A DNA stretch of 64,000 nt from Jiella pelagia. GTDB lineage: Bacteria > Pseudomonadota > Alphaproteobacteria > Rhizobiales > Rhizobiaceae. The translations under genes and the position numbers were made by a program. Below are positions 37,024 through 46,150 of this stretch, piece after piece. The DNA lies in NCBI RefSeq assembly GCF_026898155.1, contig NZ_CP114029.1, positions 3,514,001-3,578,000 on the forward strand. The letters run 5' to 3'. The first letter of the stretch is position 1; each line of letters begins with the position of its first letter. The notes below the pieces were generated by a model that saw nothing but the letters and a program-made list of their open reading frames with translations, made no database searches and was not told where the DNA came from.

Positions 37024-38003
37024 TGCAGGACACTCCGCGTGGCTTCGTCAGGGATCGGGAAGGACGGATAGACGGAAGGGTAGCTGGGTGCGATGCCGTG
37101 CTTGACGCCCCACAGGTACCAGTTGTCGACGACGGTGCCGGTAAGAAGCACGCCGATCGCCCCGGTGAAGGTGGTCAGCACCGCGAACCACCAGGCCCAG
37201 CGATGGATCGATTCGAAGGTGGCGTTGAAGCCCATCGTCCAGCGCCAGAAGAGGGCGCCGCGCTCAGCCGCCGTGCCGCGGTCGACGATCTCCTCGGCCT
37301 CACGTTCGCCGCCGAAGCGGGAGACGGAGAGGATCGTCGCGCCGTGCATGGCGAACAGCATCGTCGAGCCGTAGAGGAAGACGATCGAGAGCATGTGGAA
37401 CGGGTTGTAGTACCAGTTGCCGTAGAGCACCGAGACCGACGCCGTCCAGTTCAGATGGGTGATGATGCCGAAGGGGACCGCTTCCGACCACGACCCCATC
37501 AGGATCGGCCGGAACAGGCCGAGGGAGAGGTAGAGGAAGATCGCCGAGGCGAAGGCCCAGCTCGTATGGGTGCCCATGCCGAGCGCCCGGGCCCTCGTGT
37601 AGCTCCTAACCCACCAAAGCAGGATGGAGGTGGTGAGGAAGAAGCCGGCGAGGATCCACCAGCCGCCGTCGCCGAGCGGCACCAGCGGGTTGAGCCCGTA
37701 TTTGGCCGGCGGCGGATCGAGCGACAGGAAGGCGAGGTTGCGCACGAAGGCGTAAGGGTCCCACCCGACCGAGGCCCACATGTTGAGGCCGATGATCTCG
37801 ATGGCGATGAAGCCGAAGGCCAGCGAGGCAGCTCCCGACCAGCCGAGATAGAGCGGGCCGAGTTGCGGATCGCCGATCTTGCCGAGCCAGTAGGAGAAGG
37901 CCTTGGACTGGATGCGTGTGTCCGAGCCCGGCTTCATGGGCACGCCGGGGTCGAACGGCCCACGGACCTGAATGCGGTTGTAGATGCTGGAATAGCTACC
38001 CAT
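37020..38003 (-). CDS. pufM: Photosynthetic reaction centre subunit M
   Basis: PufM and PufL form the core heterodimer holding the special pair, accessory bacteriochlorophylls, bacteriopheophytins, quinones and the non-haem iron. The 327-residue protein has five membrane helices and the M-subunit signatures ([28 protein letters not shown], with the special-pair and iron His residues; [26 protein letters not shown]). It lies 13 nt after pufL. Confidence 0.97.
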   Translation of the reverse strand: MGSYSSIYNRIQVRGPFDPGVPMKPGSDTRIQSKAFSYWLGKIGDPQLGPLYLGWSGAASLAFGFIAIEIIGLNMWASVGWDPYAFVRNLAFLSLDPPPAKYGLNPLVPLGDGGWWILAGFFLTTSILLWWVRSYTRARALGMGTHTSWAFASAIFLYLSLGLFRPILMGSWSEAVPFGIITHLNWTASVSVLYGNWYYNPFHMLSIVFLYGSTMLFAMHGATILSVSRFGGEREAEEIVDRGTAAERGALFWRWTMGFNATFESIHRWAWWFAVLTTFTGAIGVLLTGTVVDNWYLWGVKHGIAPSYPSVYPSFPIPDEATRSVLQ

Positions 38004-38016
38004 CGTCCCACCTCCC

Positions 38017-38856
38017 TCAGTAAGCGATGTTGCCGATGGCGGCAGGTGTCGCGAGATAAAAATCGAAGAAATACGGCCAGCCCCTGTCCCAGAAGGGACC
38101 GGAGATGATGATGCAGACCGCGCTCCAGAAGCCGGCGTTCAGCGCGAAGAACAGGCCGAGCCGGTGAATGCCGTAGGGGCCGATCGAATAGCAGATGAAG
38201 TCGCGGAAATAGGCGTTCTCGTGCTCGCCATACTTCACCACCTCGCCTTCGCCGGGATTGACGGCGCCGAGAATGACGCCGGCGTGCAGGCCCAGGAACA
38301 TCGTGGTGGTGAAGAAGAACGTCACCGCCAGCATGTGCGCCGGATTGTAGTGGAAGTGCAGGAACTGGTAGCCGACGTTCGACACCCAGTCGAGATGTGA
38401 CATGATTCCGTAGGGGAATCCGTGGCCCCAGGCGCCGAGCAGCAGCGGCCGGATGACCACCAGCGAGACATAGGCGAGGACGGCGAAGGAATAGGCGATC
38501 GGGACGTGCCAGCCGATACCGAGCTTTCGGCAGATCTCGAACTCGCGCAGCGCCCAGGAGGCGAAGGCTCCGAGTGCGCACATGGTGACGAGCTGCCATG
38601 TGCCACCTTCGTTGAGCGGCGCCAGCCCGAGGCCGTACTTGATCGATGGCGGGTTCACCGAGAAGGCGAAGATGTTCGTCTCGTTGCCCTGGCTGATGTC
38701 GTAGAAGATCAGCAGCGAGCCCAAAAGGGCAAAGAATATGGCGGTGACGCCGAAGAAACCGACATAGAAGGGGCCGACCCAGAAATCGAAGAGGTCGCCG
38801 CCGACCAGCGTGCCCCCACGCACACGATATTTACGTTCAAACGACAGCATCGCCAT
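38017..38856 (-). CDS. pufL: Photosynthetic reaction centre subunit L
   Basis: The 279-residue protein opens with the typical [36 protein letters not shown] stretch (residues 1-36). It has five helices with the conserved [27 protein letters not shown] (special-pair and iron ligands) and [16 protein letters not shown]. It binds QB and half of the special pair. Confidence 0.97.
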   Translation of the reverse strand: MAMLSFERKYRVRGGTLVGGDLFDFWVGPFYVGFFGVTAIFFALLGSLLIFYDISQGNETNIFAFSVNPPSIKYGLGLAPLNEGGTWQLVTMCALGAFASWALREFEICRKLGIGWHVPIAYSFAVLAYVSLVVIRPLLLGAWGHGFPYGIMSHLDWVSNVGYQFLHFHYNPAHMLAVTFFFTTTMFLGLHAGVILGAVNPGEGEVVKYGEHENAYFRDFICYSIGPYGIHRLGLFFALNAGFWSAVCIIISGPFWDRGWPYFFDFYLATPAAIGNIAY

Positions 38857-38894
38857 GGCGGATGTCCCATCTCAATCAAGCCGGGTTCTTTTCC

Positions 38895-38917
38895 GGGACG
38901 GCGCGGAACGCCGTCCC
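38895..38917 (-). promoter_or_regulatory. Intercistronic stem-loop between pufA and pufL
   Basis: GGGACGGCG and CGCCGTCCC form a perfect 9-bp stem with a 5-nt loop in the 81-nt gap between pufA and pufL. In purple bacteria such hairpins block 3' exonucleases, so the short pufBA mRNA outlives the pufLM part and LH1 is made in excess over reaction centres. The same role is inferred here. Confidence 0.75.
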
Positions 38918-38937
38918 GAGGTCGCATGAGATTCCTC

Positions 38938-39132
38938 TCAGCCGATCTGCGTGAGCGGCGTCTCGAGCTGGCTCGTCACTGCCGCACCGCCCGGCATGAC
39001 CGGATTGGCGAGCCAGTTGAAGCGGGCCGTCGACAGAAGGATGAAGTGGATCAGGAGCGCCAGCACCAAGAGGAAGGTGAACAGGCCGATGAGGGCCCGG
39101 CGCGGATCGAAGAGTAGCCAGATTCTCCACAT
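38938..39132 (-). CDS. pufA: Light-harvesting complex 1 alpha subunit
   Basis: The 64-residue single-helix protein ([41 protein letters not shown], residues 1-41) carries the bacteriochlorophyll-binding His in ALLIHFIL and the Trp after it (FNWL). It assembles with PufB into the ring around the reaction centre. It lies 12 nt after pufB. Confidence 0.96.
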   Translation of the reverse strand: MWRIWLLFDPRRALIGLFTFLLVLALLIHFILLSTARFNWLANPVMPGGAAVTSQLETPLTQIG

Positions 39133-39144
39133 TGTTTCGTCTCC

Positions 39145-39369
39145 TTAGCTGAGCATCGTGAGGAGGGACTGGGCGGTATCGAGGCTTGCCTGGCTCACCT
39201 CGGGGGTCTGCAGCCAAGGCCGCCAGATCCAGACGAGAATGTGCGCGACGATCGCGATGCCCACGAAGACCAGGAACGAGGTCATGAAGAGTCCGTTGAA
39301 CTCTTGCGCCTCCCTCTCGGTCATGCCGGAAAGCGTGCCTGCTTCCCGGCCCGACACTGGGTCTGCCAT
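39145..39369 (-). CDS. pufB: Light-harvesting complex 1 beta subunit
   Basis: The 74-residue protein has a polar N-terminus ([21 protein letters not shown]) and one membrane helix with the bacteriochlorophyll-binding His ([14 protein letters not shown]). It has a longer C-terminal extension than most beta subunits (about 20 residues after RPW). Confidence 0.96.
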   Translation of the reverse strand: MADPVSGREAGTLSGMTEREAQEFNGLFMTSFLVFVGIAIVAHILVWIWRPWLQTPEVSQASLDTAQSLLTMLS

Positions 39370-39452
39370 TTCTTTTCTCCTTGTTTTCTTTATCCCCGGG
39401 CCAACCGCGCCAATGACGCGGTCGCCGCCGAAGCTTCTGGTCCTCGCTGACG

Positions 39453-39680
39453 CTACCGCATGAAGGCGAAGGGGAGGACGGAGTTGGCCGCGGCCCTGGC
39501 ATCCCGGAACACGGCGAGAACGCCGCCGTTGCCGTAGGGTGTGGGGCGCAGTCGGGCCGGTAGGAGCCGCGAGACGAGGGCGACTGCGAGGAAGATCGGG
39601 AAGGTCACTGCGTAGACGATCCGGTATTCCTGCTTGTCAGCGCGGAAATGCGAGAGGTCGTGGCGTTCGACGAGGCTCAT
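39453..39680 (-). CDS. pufQ: PufQ-type bacteriochlorophyll synthesis protein
   Basis: A 75-residue membrane protein lies between bchZ and pufB, the position of pufQ. It has the segment [31 protein letters not shown], one membrane helix with a preceding charged stretch, as in PufQ. PufQ promotes bacteriochlorophyll synthesis or carries intermediates. The start at 39680 is preferred over upstream in-frame sequence, which is compositionally unlike the family. Confidence 0.78.
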   Translation of the reverse strand: MSLVERHDLSHFRADKQEYRIVYAVTFPIFLAVALVSRLLPARLRPTPYGNGGVLAVFRDARAAANSVLPFAFMR

Positions 39681-39735
39681 GTGAGGGTTCTCCCTGGCTG
39701 TCCTTGCGATCGGCGGATGTGTGCGGGGCATCGGG

Positions 39736-41208
39736 TCATGCGACGGGTTCTCCCGCCGGAGCCGAGGCCGCGACATGGCGGAATTCGACGGTCCTGGAGC
39801 CTTCGCGCTTGGCGGAAGCCTCGGCGGCGTCGCGCAGACGCCTTGCTGCCGAGATCCGCAGCAGCACCGGCTCGCGCTCGAGCGCGTCCTGGATCAGATC
39901 GTTGGCGGCACTCGACCAGGCGAGTTCCTCGCTTCGCGGCCGGGCGCCCTTGGCCGGCGTGGCGACGACGCGGTCCATCTCGGTGCCGAGCGGCAGGATG
40001 TGGAAGAGCGCATCGAACAGAGAGTTGCAGACTTCCTGGACGAGATAGGTGGCGCCGGAATAGCCCATGAAGGGCGTGCCGTTGTGCCGCCGGATGGCTG
40101 CGCCGGGGAAGGAGGCGGGAATGAAGGTGCCTCGCCCGCCGGCTTCAGCCAGGTACATGCGCTCGTTGTAGCTGCCGAAGAGGACGAGGGGCGGGGTTTC
40201 CCTCACCATCCGCCGAACCTCGTCGTTCAGCGTCTTCTTGCCGGACAGCCGCGGAACGGCGAAACGGCAGGGCAGGCCCATCTCGTCTTCGAGGAAGTGG
40301 CGGATGCCGCGGGCGTAAGTCTCGTTGGCGACGATGGCGAAGCTCGCGGTGCCGAAGAAGTCCTGGGTCACCGAGCGCCAGAGATCCCACAACGGCTTGA
40401 TCGTCGTGTGTTTCTCTTTGGTGATGAAGGGCTCGGGGTCGAGGCCGAGCATTTCGCCGAGCTTCCTCAGGAAGGCGGTCGTCGAGTGCAGCCCGATCGG
40501 CGCCTGCAGATAGGGGCGCTCCAGCGCCTCGCAGAGCTGGCGGCCATATTCGCGGTAGAGGCAGACGTTGGCGTCGGCGACGGTCAGCTTCGGAATGTCG
40601 CGCAGATGCGCGCCGAGCGGGAAGACAAGGTTGACCTCGGCGCCGATGCCCTCGATCAGCCGGCGGATCTCGGCGAGATCGGACGGCATGTTGAACATGC
40701 CATAGGCCGGGCCGATGATGTTGACCTTTGGCTTTTCACCCTCCTTGCGCGAGCCCTGGTCGCGAGCAGCAGGGATCTTGCCCTTCTTGGGCCCGTATTC
40801 GGTGAGCAGCCACTTCATCGCCCTGTCAGCGCACTGCCACTGGTCCTCGTCGATGGTGCGCGGCAGGAAACGCTTGAGATTGGTGCCCTCCGGCGTGACG
40901 CCGCCACCGATCATCTCGGCGATGGATCCGGTGACGACCACCGAGGGCTGGGTTGGATCGAGCGTGGCATGGGCCCGCTTCATCGCCCCTTCGGTGCCGG
41001 TCTGGCCGAGATTGTCTTCCGACAGACCGGTGACGACGATAGGCAATTCGTGGGGAGGCAGGGCGTCGGTGTAGTGCAGGACCGAGGTGACAGGAAGGTT
41101 CTCGCAGCCGACCGGGCCGTCGATGACGACCTGCAGGCCCTTCACCGCAGAGAAGACGTAGACGGCGCCCCAGTAGCCTCCGGCCCTGTCGTGATCGAGG
41201 ACGAGCAT
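39736..41208 (-). CDS. bchZ: Chlorophyllide a reductase subunit Z
   Basis: BchZ with BchY forms the nitrogenase-like catalytic component that reduces ring B of chlorophyllide a. The 490-residue protein starts [28 protein letters not shown] and has [13 protein letters not shown] (cluster-region Cys), [13 protein letters not shown], and [23 protein letters not shown]. The ATG overlaps the bchY stop codon (TGATG). Confidence 0.96.
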   Translation of the reverse strand: MLVLDHDRAGGYWGAVYVFSAVKGLQVVIDGPVGCENLPVTSVLHYTDALPPHELPIVVTGLSEDNLGQTGTEGAMKRAHATLDPTQPSVVVTGSIAEMIGGGVTPEGTNLKRFLPRTIDEDQWQCADRAMKWLLTEYGPKKGKIPAARDQGSRKEGEKPKVNIIGPAYGMFNMPSDLAEIRRLIEGIGAEVNLVFPLGAHLRDIPKLTVADANVCLYREYGRQLCEALERPYLQAPIGLHSTTAFLRKLGEMLGLDPEPFITKEKHTTIKPLWDLWRSVTQDFFGTASFAIVANETYARGIRHFLEDEMGLPCRFAVPRLSGKKTLNDEVRRMVRETPPLVLFGSYNERMYLAEAGGRGTFIPASFPGAAIRRHNGTPFMGYSGATYLVQEVCNSLFDALFHILPLGTEMDRVVATPAKGARPRSEELAWSSAANDLIQDALEREPVLLRISAARRLRDAAEASAKREGSRTVEFRHVAASAPAGEPVA

Positions 41209-42800
41209 CAGACGTCCCCCATCCCGGCGTCGTAGGTCGACGTCTTCTTGCCGTTGATCTGGAGGTCGGCGCGGATCTTCGCCGGCTTGGGCTTTTGCGG
41301 AACGTCTTCCCAGATGCCGGCGGAGTAGCCCTCGCCGACGCCCTCGAAGAAGGCCTTCATCGTGTCGAAGCGGGATTTCGAGCCGATCGCGCCGTTGATG
41401 ACTTCGGCGAGCGAGCCGGCGCCGGCAGGGCCCATCAGCGGGCGGGAGGAGATGAGGTTGGTGAAGTACAGAGCCGGCGTGCCCGACTGCTTGGCCTTCT
41501 GGACGACCGGCGTCGTGCCGATGGCAAGATCGGGTGAAAACTCGTGGAAAGCGGCGAGATCGTCTTCCAGCGAGGCGCGGAACTTGACGTGGACGCCCTT
41601 GGCCTCCAGCCATTCGCGGTCGGCGGCCGACCATTGCGTCTTCGGGCAGGCGGTGCCGACATAGCGCACGTCCGCGCCGCTTTCGACGAGCAGACGTGCG
41701 ACCAGGAGCTCGGAACCCTCATAGCCGGAAAGGGTGATCCGGCCGGCAATGGGAGAACCGGCGAGCGCGCCCCGGATCGCCGGGAGTACGGCGTTTTGGG
41801 CGGCGGCCACGCGGCTCGCCGATACGGCGGCGGCCTCGCCGATCCGGGACAGCCAGTCCGCGGTGCCGTCCACCCCGACCGGGGCGGAGCCGACAACCGG
41901 GCGGCCGGCCGTCTCGAACTCGCGGATCGAGGAGGTGTAGAAGGGGTGGATTGCTGCTGCCACCGCGCAGTCGAGCGCGGCATAAAGCTCACGCCACTCG
42001 CGCGTCGGAACGACAGGGCCAGCGGCGAGACCCATGGGCTCGAGCAGCCGGCCGATGACCATCGGGTCGGCCGGGAACATCTCGCCGAGAAGCGCAACCG
42101 ACGGCTTGTCGCTCAGCGGCGCGCGCGGCGCCGCGACGGGGCCGGCCTCGGCCTCGGACCTTGCATAGGCGAGCATGGCGCCGGCGAGGATGTCCTTGGC
42201 CTCGGCATGGGTCGGCACGCCGAAGCCGGGCACGTCGATGCCGATGATGCGGACGCCGTTGATTTCCTTCGGCAGGAGCCTCAGGGGAACGCCCGAGGCG
42301 GTCGGAACGCAGAGATTGGTGACGACGATCGCGTCGTAGAGGGCCGGATCGGCGAGGTCGTGAACCGCTTCGCGGATGTCCTCGAACAGTTTGCCGGTGA
42401 CGAGGGTCTCGGAGTTGAACGGGACATAGCCGACGGTTCGGCGGGCGCCGTAGAAATGCGAGGTGAAGGTCAGGCCATAGACGCAGCAGGCCGAGCCGGA
42501 CAGCACCGTCGCCGTGCGCCGCATCCTGAGGCCGACGCGGAGCGAACCGAAGGCCGGGCACATGGACTGGGGCTGGTCGTGGGGCCCGAGCGGATAGTCC
42601 TTGGCATAGCGGTCGAGGATCTCGCTTTGGCCGGCCTTTTCGGCCGCCGCGCGCATTTCCGCCTTGCCGGCGTGACAGGAGGCGTCGCCTTCGCGAGGCG
42701 TCGCGGCCGCCGCAGATGCCGTCGCGGGGGCGTCGATGGAAGCTTCTGCCGAAGGGCCGTCGCCGTCGTCGCGCTTCAGGTCTGTGTCGGAATAATCCAT
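41208..42800 (-). CDS. bchY: Chlorophyllide a reductase subunit Y
   Basis: The 530-residue protein has the BchY pattern with cluster-binding cysteines in [11 protein letters not shown] and [21 protein letters not shown], and NPEETLVTG-type [18 protein letters not shown]. The first 55 residues are an Ala/Glu/Asp-rich extension. ATG 42800 follows the bchX stop by 5 nt with a GAGG-type site. One of the only two uninterrupted GAGCTC sites of the window is in this gene (41706). Confidence 0.95.
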   Translation of the reverse strand: MDYSDTDLKRDDGDGPSAEASIDAPATASAAAATPREGDASCHAGKAEMRAAAEKAGQSEILDRYAKDYPLGPHDQPQSMCPAFGSLRVGLRMRRTATVLSGSACCVYGLTFTSHFYGARRTVGYVPFNSETLVTGKLFEDIREAVHDLADPALYDAIVVTNLCVPTASGVPLRLLPKEINGVRIIGIDVPGFGVPTHAEAKDILAGAMLAYARSEAEAGPVAAPRAPLSDKPSVALLGEMFPADPMVIGRLLEPMGLAAGPVVPTREWRELYAALDCAVAAAIHPFYTSSIREFETAGRPVVGSAPVGVDGTADWLSRIGEAAAVSASRVAAAQNAVLPAIRGALAGSPIAGRITLSGYEGSELLVARLLVESGADVRYVGTACPKTQWSAADREWLEAKGVHVKFRASLEDDLAAFHEFSPDLAIGTTPVVQKAKQSGTPALYFTNLISSRPLMGPAGAGSLAEVINGAIGSKSRFDTMKAFFEGVGEGYSAGIWEDVPQKPKPAKIRADLQINGKKTSTYDAGMGDV

Positions 42801-42805
42801 GACCC

Positions 42806-43828
42806 TCACGCCTCGTCGTAGACGACTTCGAGGGATGGGCGCTGGACCACCGGGCGGCCCATCATGTCGGCAAGGCTCGCCGGCTGGAGGGTGACCTCAC
42901 GGCCGGTCGCCTCGTCGGAGAACAGGCCGAGCAGGCCGTCCTGGTCGAGCGGTGTCGGGTGCAGCGGCGGCGCTTCGCCGACGTTCGTGGCGAGCTGTTC
43001 GAACAGCGGCGCCCAGCGGCCGCCGGGCATGCCGACGATCTGGTAGTTGGCGCTCTTCTTGCGGATGTCTTCGTCCGCGGGGATCGCGGCGAGCACCGGG
43101 ATGCCGACCGATTTCGCGAAAGCCGCGGCCTCGCCTGTGCCGTCGTCCTTGTTCACCACCATGCCGGCGACGCCGACATTGCCGCCGAGCTTGCGGAAAT
43201 ACTCGACCGCCGAGCAGACATTGTTGGCGACGTAGAGCGACTGCAGATCGTTGGAGCCGACGACGATGACCTTCTGGCACATGTCCCGGGCGATCGGCAG
43301 GCCGAAGCCGCCACAGACGACGTCGCCGAGAAAGTCGAGCAACACGTAGTCGAAGCCCCAGTCGTGGAAGCCGAGCTTTTCCAGGAGTTCGAAGCCGTGG
43401 ATGATGCCGCGTCCGCCGCAGCCCCGGCCGACTTCCGGCCCGCCGAGTTCCATGGCGAAGACTCCGTCGCGCAGGAAGCAGACGTCGGAGATGTCGACTT
43501 CCTCGCCCGCCGCCTTCTTGGCCGAGGAGGTCTGGATGATGGTCGGGCAGGCCTTGCCACCGAACAGGAGCGACGTCGTGTCGGATTTCGGATCGCAGCC
43601 GATGAGGAGAACCCGCTTGCCCTGGCTCGCCATCATGTAGGAGAGGTTGGCCAGCGTGAAGGACTTGCCGATGCCGCCCTTGCCGTAGATCGCGATGATC
43701 TGCGTCTCCTTCGTCACCTTGCCGGCGGCAACGGGGGACGGTTCGATGGCGGCCTCGGCCCGCAGCCGTTCGGCCATGGCGCCGGCGGGACCGCTCGCGC
43801 CCTCGACATGTCGTAGCGCGTTGGTCAC
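42806..43828 (-). CDS. bchX: Chlorophyllide a reductase iron protein subunit X
   Basis: BchX is the nitrogenase-iron-protein-like ATPase that passes electrons to BchYZ. It has the P-loop YGKGGIGKSFTLANLS, the two [4Fe-4S] cysteines (GCGGRGI and VVCGGFG) and LIGCDPKSDTT. The predicted start GTG 43828 overlaps the bchC stop (ATGTGA), giving a 340-residue protein with a 40-residue N-terminal leader. Confidence 0.95.
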   Translation of the reverse strand: MTNALRHVEGASGPAGAMAERLRAEAAIEPSPVAAGKVTKETQIIAIYGKGGIGKSFTLANLSYMMASQGKRVLLIGCDPKSDTTSLLFGGKACPTIIQTSSAKKAAGEEVDISDVCFLRDGVFAMELGGPEVGRGCGGRGIIHGFELLEKLGFHDWGFDYVLLDFLGDVVCGGFGLPIARDMCQKVIVVGSNDLQSLYVANNVCSAVEYFRKLGGNVGVAGMVVNKDDGTGEAAAFAKSVGIPVLAAIPADEDIRKKSANYQIVGMPGGRWAPLFEQLATNVGEAPPLHPTPLDQDGLLGLFSDEATGREVTLQPASLADMMGRPVVQRPSLEVVYDEA

Positions 43829-44766
43829 ATCGTTCTCCAATCCAGGATCATCTTCAGGCAGTCGGCGTCCTCGAACGCCGTGCGATAGGCGGCTTCCGCC
43901 TCGGACGGGCGGCCCGAATGGGTCACCAGACCGTCGAGAGACAGGCGACCGGACGAAACCAGCGCCAGCACCGCCTCCATGTCCTCCGGCCGCCATTCGG
44001 CGGCGATCTTCATCCGCGCCTCGCGCATGAAGGCGGGCGGGAAGGCGAAGGAGACGGGCTCCTTGTAGAAGCCGGCGAGGACGATCTCGCCGCCGCGGCC
44101 GAGCCGCGGAACGAGGCGGTCGAGAATTTGCGAATCCCCCGAAACGTCGAGGATCTGGCGGTAGTCGGCCCGCTCCTCGTCCGACGGATCGATGACGGCG
44201 TAGCCGATGGCACCGTCGCGGCGGGGCTTGGAGGTCTCCCAGACGACGGCCTGGCCGCCGAGCGCGACGACCATCCGCGCGGCGAGGCGGCCGAGTGCGC
44301 CATGGCCGACGACGAGTTCCGGCAGGTCGCGGCCGGAGGCGCGCACCGCATGATGGGCCGTCGCGGCGAGGGCGAGTAGCGCGGCTTCGTCGCCAAGTTC
44401 TTCGCCGATCGGAACGAGGCGCCCCTCGGGCAGCTGGACATGGGAGGCCGAGGCGCCGAACAGGCCCCTGGCGCCGGCAAAGCCGTTGGAGCCCGGGACG
44501 AAGACCCGGTCGCCCACTTTCAGGCGGCGCGCATCGACGGCCTCGACCACCCGGCCAACGGCCTCGTAGCCGGGAACCAGCGGATAGCCCATGCCGGGGA
44601 AGGCCGGCATCTCGCCGGACCACAACAGCCGCTCGGTGCCGGTGGAGATGCCGGAAGCTTCGATCGCGACGACCACTTCGCCCGGCTTGCGCGCCGTCAA
44701 ACCCAATTGCCGCATGCCGAGCTTGCGGGGTTGGTCGAAGACGATGGCGTCGGATTGCATATCCAC
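43825..44766 (-). CDS. bchC: Bacteriochlorophyllide a dehydrogenase BchC (chlorophyll synthesis pathway protein)
   Basis: BchC oxidises the C3 hydroxyethyl group to acetyl. The 313-residue alcohol-dehydrogenase-like protein has EASGISTGTERLLWSGEMPAFPGMGYPLVPGYEAVGRV and the nucleotide-binding segment ELVVGHGALGRLAARMV. Its promoter carries two PpsR-type sites. It starts the bchCXYZ-puf superoperon and is preceded by crtF. Confidence 0.95.
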   Translation of the reverse strand: MDMQSDAIVFDQPRKLGMRQLGLTARKPGEVVVAIEASGISTGTERLLWSGEMPAFPGMGYPLVPGYEAVGRVVEAVDARRLKVGDRVFVPGSNGFAGARGLFGASASHVQLPEGRLVPIGEELGDEAALLALAATAHHAVRASGRDLPELVVGHGALGRLAARMVVALGGQAVVWETSKPRRDGAIGYAVIDPSDEERADYRQILDVSGDSQILDRLVPRLGRGGEIVLAGFYKEPVSFAFPPAFMREARMKIAAEWRPEDMEAVLALVSSGRLSLDGLVTHSGRPSEAEAAYRTAFEDADCLKMILDWRTM

Positions 44767-44789
44767 GGCGGGTTTACTCCTGGCTTGAG

Positions 44790-44807
44790 TGTCAGTTTAG
44801 ATTGACA
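44790..44807. promoter_or_regulatory. PpsR/CrtJ site 1 upstream of bchC
   Basis: TGTCAGTTTAGATTGACA fits TGT-N12-ACA exactly, the recognition motif of the light/oxygen repressor PpsR (CrtJ). It covers the predicted bchC -10 region and lies 24 bp before the bchC start. Confidence 0.85.
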
Positions 44808-44821
44808 CTTTCTTATGTCAA
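44794..44821 (-). promoter_or_regulatory. Predicted bchC promoter
   Basis: On the minus strand TTGACA (44821-44816) and TAAACT (44799-44794) are separated by 16 bp. The -35 box lies inside PpsR site 2 and the -10 box inside site 1, so PpsR binding would exclude RNA polymerase. Confidence 0.65.
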
Positions 44822-44833
44822 GCAAATCTGACA
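44816..44833. promoter_or_regulatory. PpsR/CrtJ site 2 upstream of bchC
   Basis: TGTCAAGCAAATCTGACA is a second exact TGT-N12-ACA site, 8 bp from site 1. It overlaps the crtF stop codon, so repression of bchC takes place over the end of crtF. Paired sites favour cooperative PpsR binding. Confidence 0.85.
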
Positions 44834-46054
44834 TTGCGGCGCGGAATCTCGGCGACGACGATGCCGGTCGCCAAGGGCAGTGCGGTGGGAATTTCACGGG
44901 CGCGGGTCAGCCCGGCAGCGTTCATCAACCGGCCGATCTCCTCCGGGCTGCGGGGCCGGCCGCGCCCCATGGCGAGGAGGTAGAAGCCGAAATAGGCTTC
45001 CGCGACGGGAGCCGAGTCGCGACCGCCGGCCATCGGCTCGGCGACGAGGACGACACCGCCAGGCTTCAGACTTTCGCGGGCCCGGGTCAGCAATCTCTGC
45101 GCTTCGGCGTCGTCATGATCGTGCAGGATGCGCACGAAGGTGATCAGGTCGAACTGGCCTTCGGGCAAGGGATCGTTGAAGAAGTCGCCGGAATGGACGT
45201 GGATGCGTCGTCCGAACCGGGTATCGCGGATCCGTTTCGCGGCGATCTCGGTCACCGCCGGGAGGTCCATCAGGTGGAGGCTCGGCAGCCGGATGGTGCT
45301 CGGCCACCTTGCGCAGGAACCTCCCGTCGCCGCCGCCGAGATCGAGGATCCTTCTGGCCCAGGAGAGGTCGTAGGAGCCGAGGACTTCCTCGGCGACGAA
45401 GTCCTGGCTGGCGGCCATCAGATCGGTATAGGCGGCGACGTCGGCGTCTTCGGGCGGCGTTCCGCCCGGGGCAGCCGCATAAGGCCAGAGTTTGGACAGG
45501 CGGGTTTCGCTCTGCTCGCCCTTCAGCAGCGCCACCGGATCGGCGAGGTCCCGGTAAAAGTCCTTGTGATGGCGGATCATCGCCTCGGCGCCGGGATTGG
45601 CGACGAGGGCTGCGCCCAGCTGGCCGAGCCCGTAGACGATCTCGTCGTCACTGTCGTCGATCTCGACCAGATCGACGGCGGCGAGCGCGCGCAGCAGCCG
45701 TTCGGCCGCCTCCGGCTTCAGGCCTGTCGCCGCTGCGACTTCGGCGAGCGTCCTCGGGCCTCGCGACAGGTGCTGGAAGACGTTCAATTCGACGCCTGCG
45801 GCAAGCACCTGCGAATAGACGAAACCGGCGACGAGATCGAACAGCTTGCGCGAACTTTTCCGGGCGAAGGGCCGGGTCAGCCAAAACCTGGCGGAACTGC
45901 GGTGGAAGTCTTGATCGCCGAGCTTCCGATTGCGAAAGCTCTGCCAGCTTTCCCGGCTTGGCCGGAAAAAGCGGCGGATCTCCCGGATCGGGTCCGCCCA
46001 GCCGGACGGCCGTTCGGATGGACGAGACGCGGACTGCGATTCCGTGGCCGACAT
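44818..46054 (-). CDS. crtF: Hydroxyneurosporene/demethylspheroidene O-methyltransferase (frame broken at 45277)
   Basis: CrtF methylates the tertiary hydroxyl of hydroxylated carotenoids. The N-terminal half holds the dimerisation domain and ends with the SAM motif RILDLGGGDGRFLRKVAEHHP. The C-terminal half has SGDFFNDPLPEGQFDLITFVRILHDHDD. They lie in two frames. Removing one base at GAGGCTC (45277-45283) gives AAELHLMDLPAVTEIAA and a 411-residue enzyme. ATG 46054 is preferred. It is divergent from crtD with a PpsR site between. Confidence 0.93.
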
Positions 46055-46081
46055 GGCGTCAATCCTTTTGGACAATTGAGA

Positions 46082-46099
46082 TGTCAAATTTATTGGACA
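46082..46099. promoter_or_regulatory. PpsR/CrtJ site between crtF and crtD
   Basis: TGTCAAATTTATTGGACA matches TGT-N12-ACA in the 96-bp divergent promoter region. A further half-site (TGTCAATC) lies at 46113-46120. It probably controls both directions. Confidence 0.8.
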
Positions 46100-46150
46100 A
46101 CCAGATGGCCGCCGTGTCAATCTCTTCGGAGCTGTTCCGAGGATGATCCA

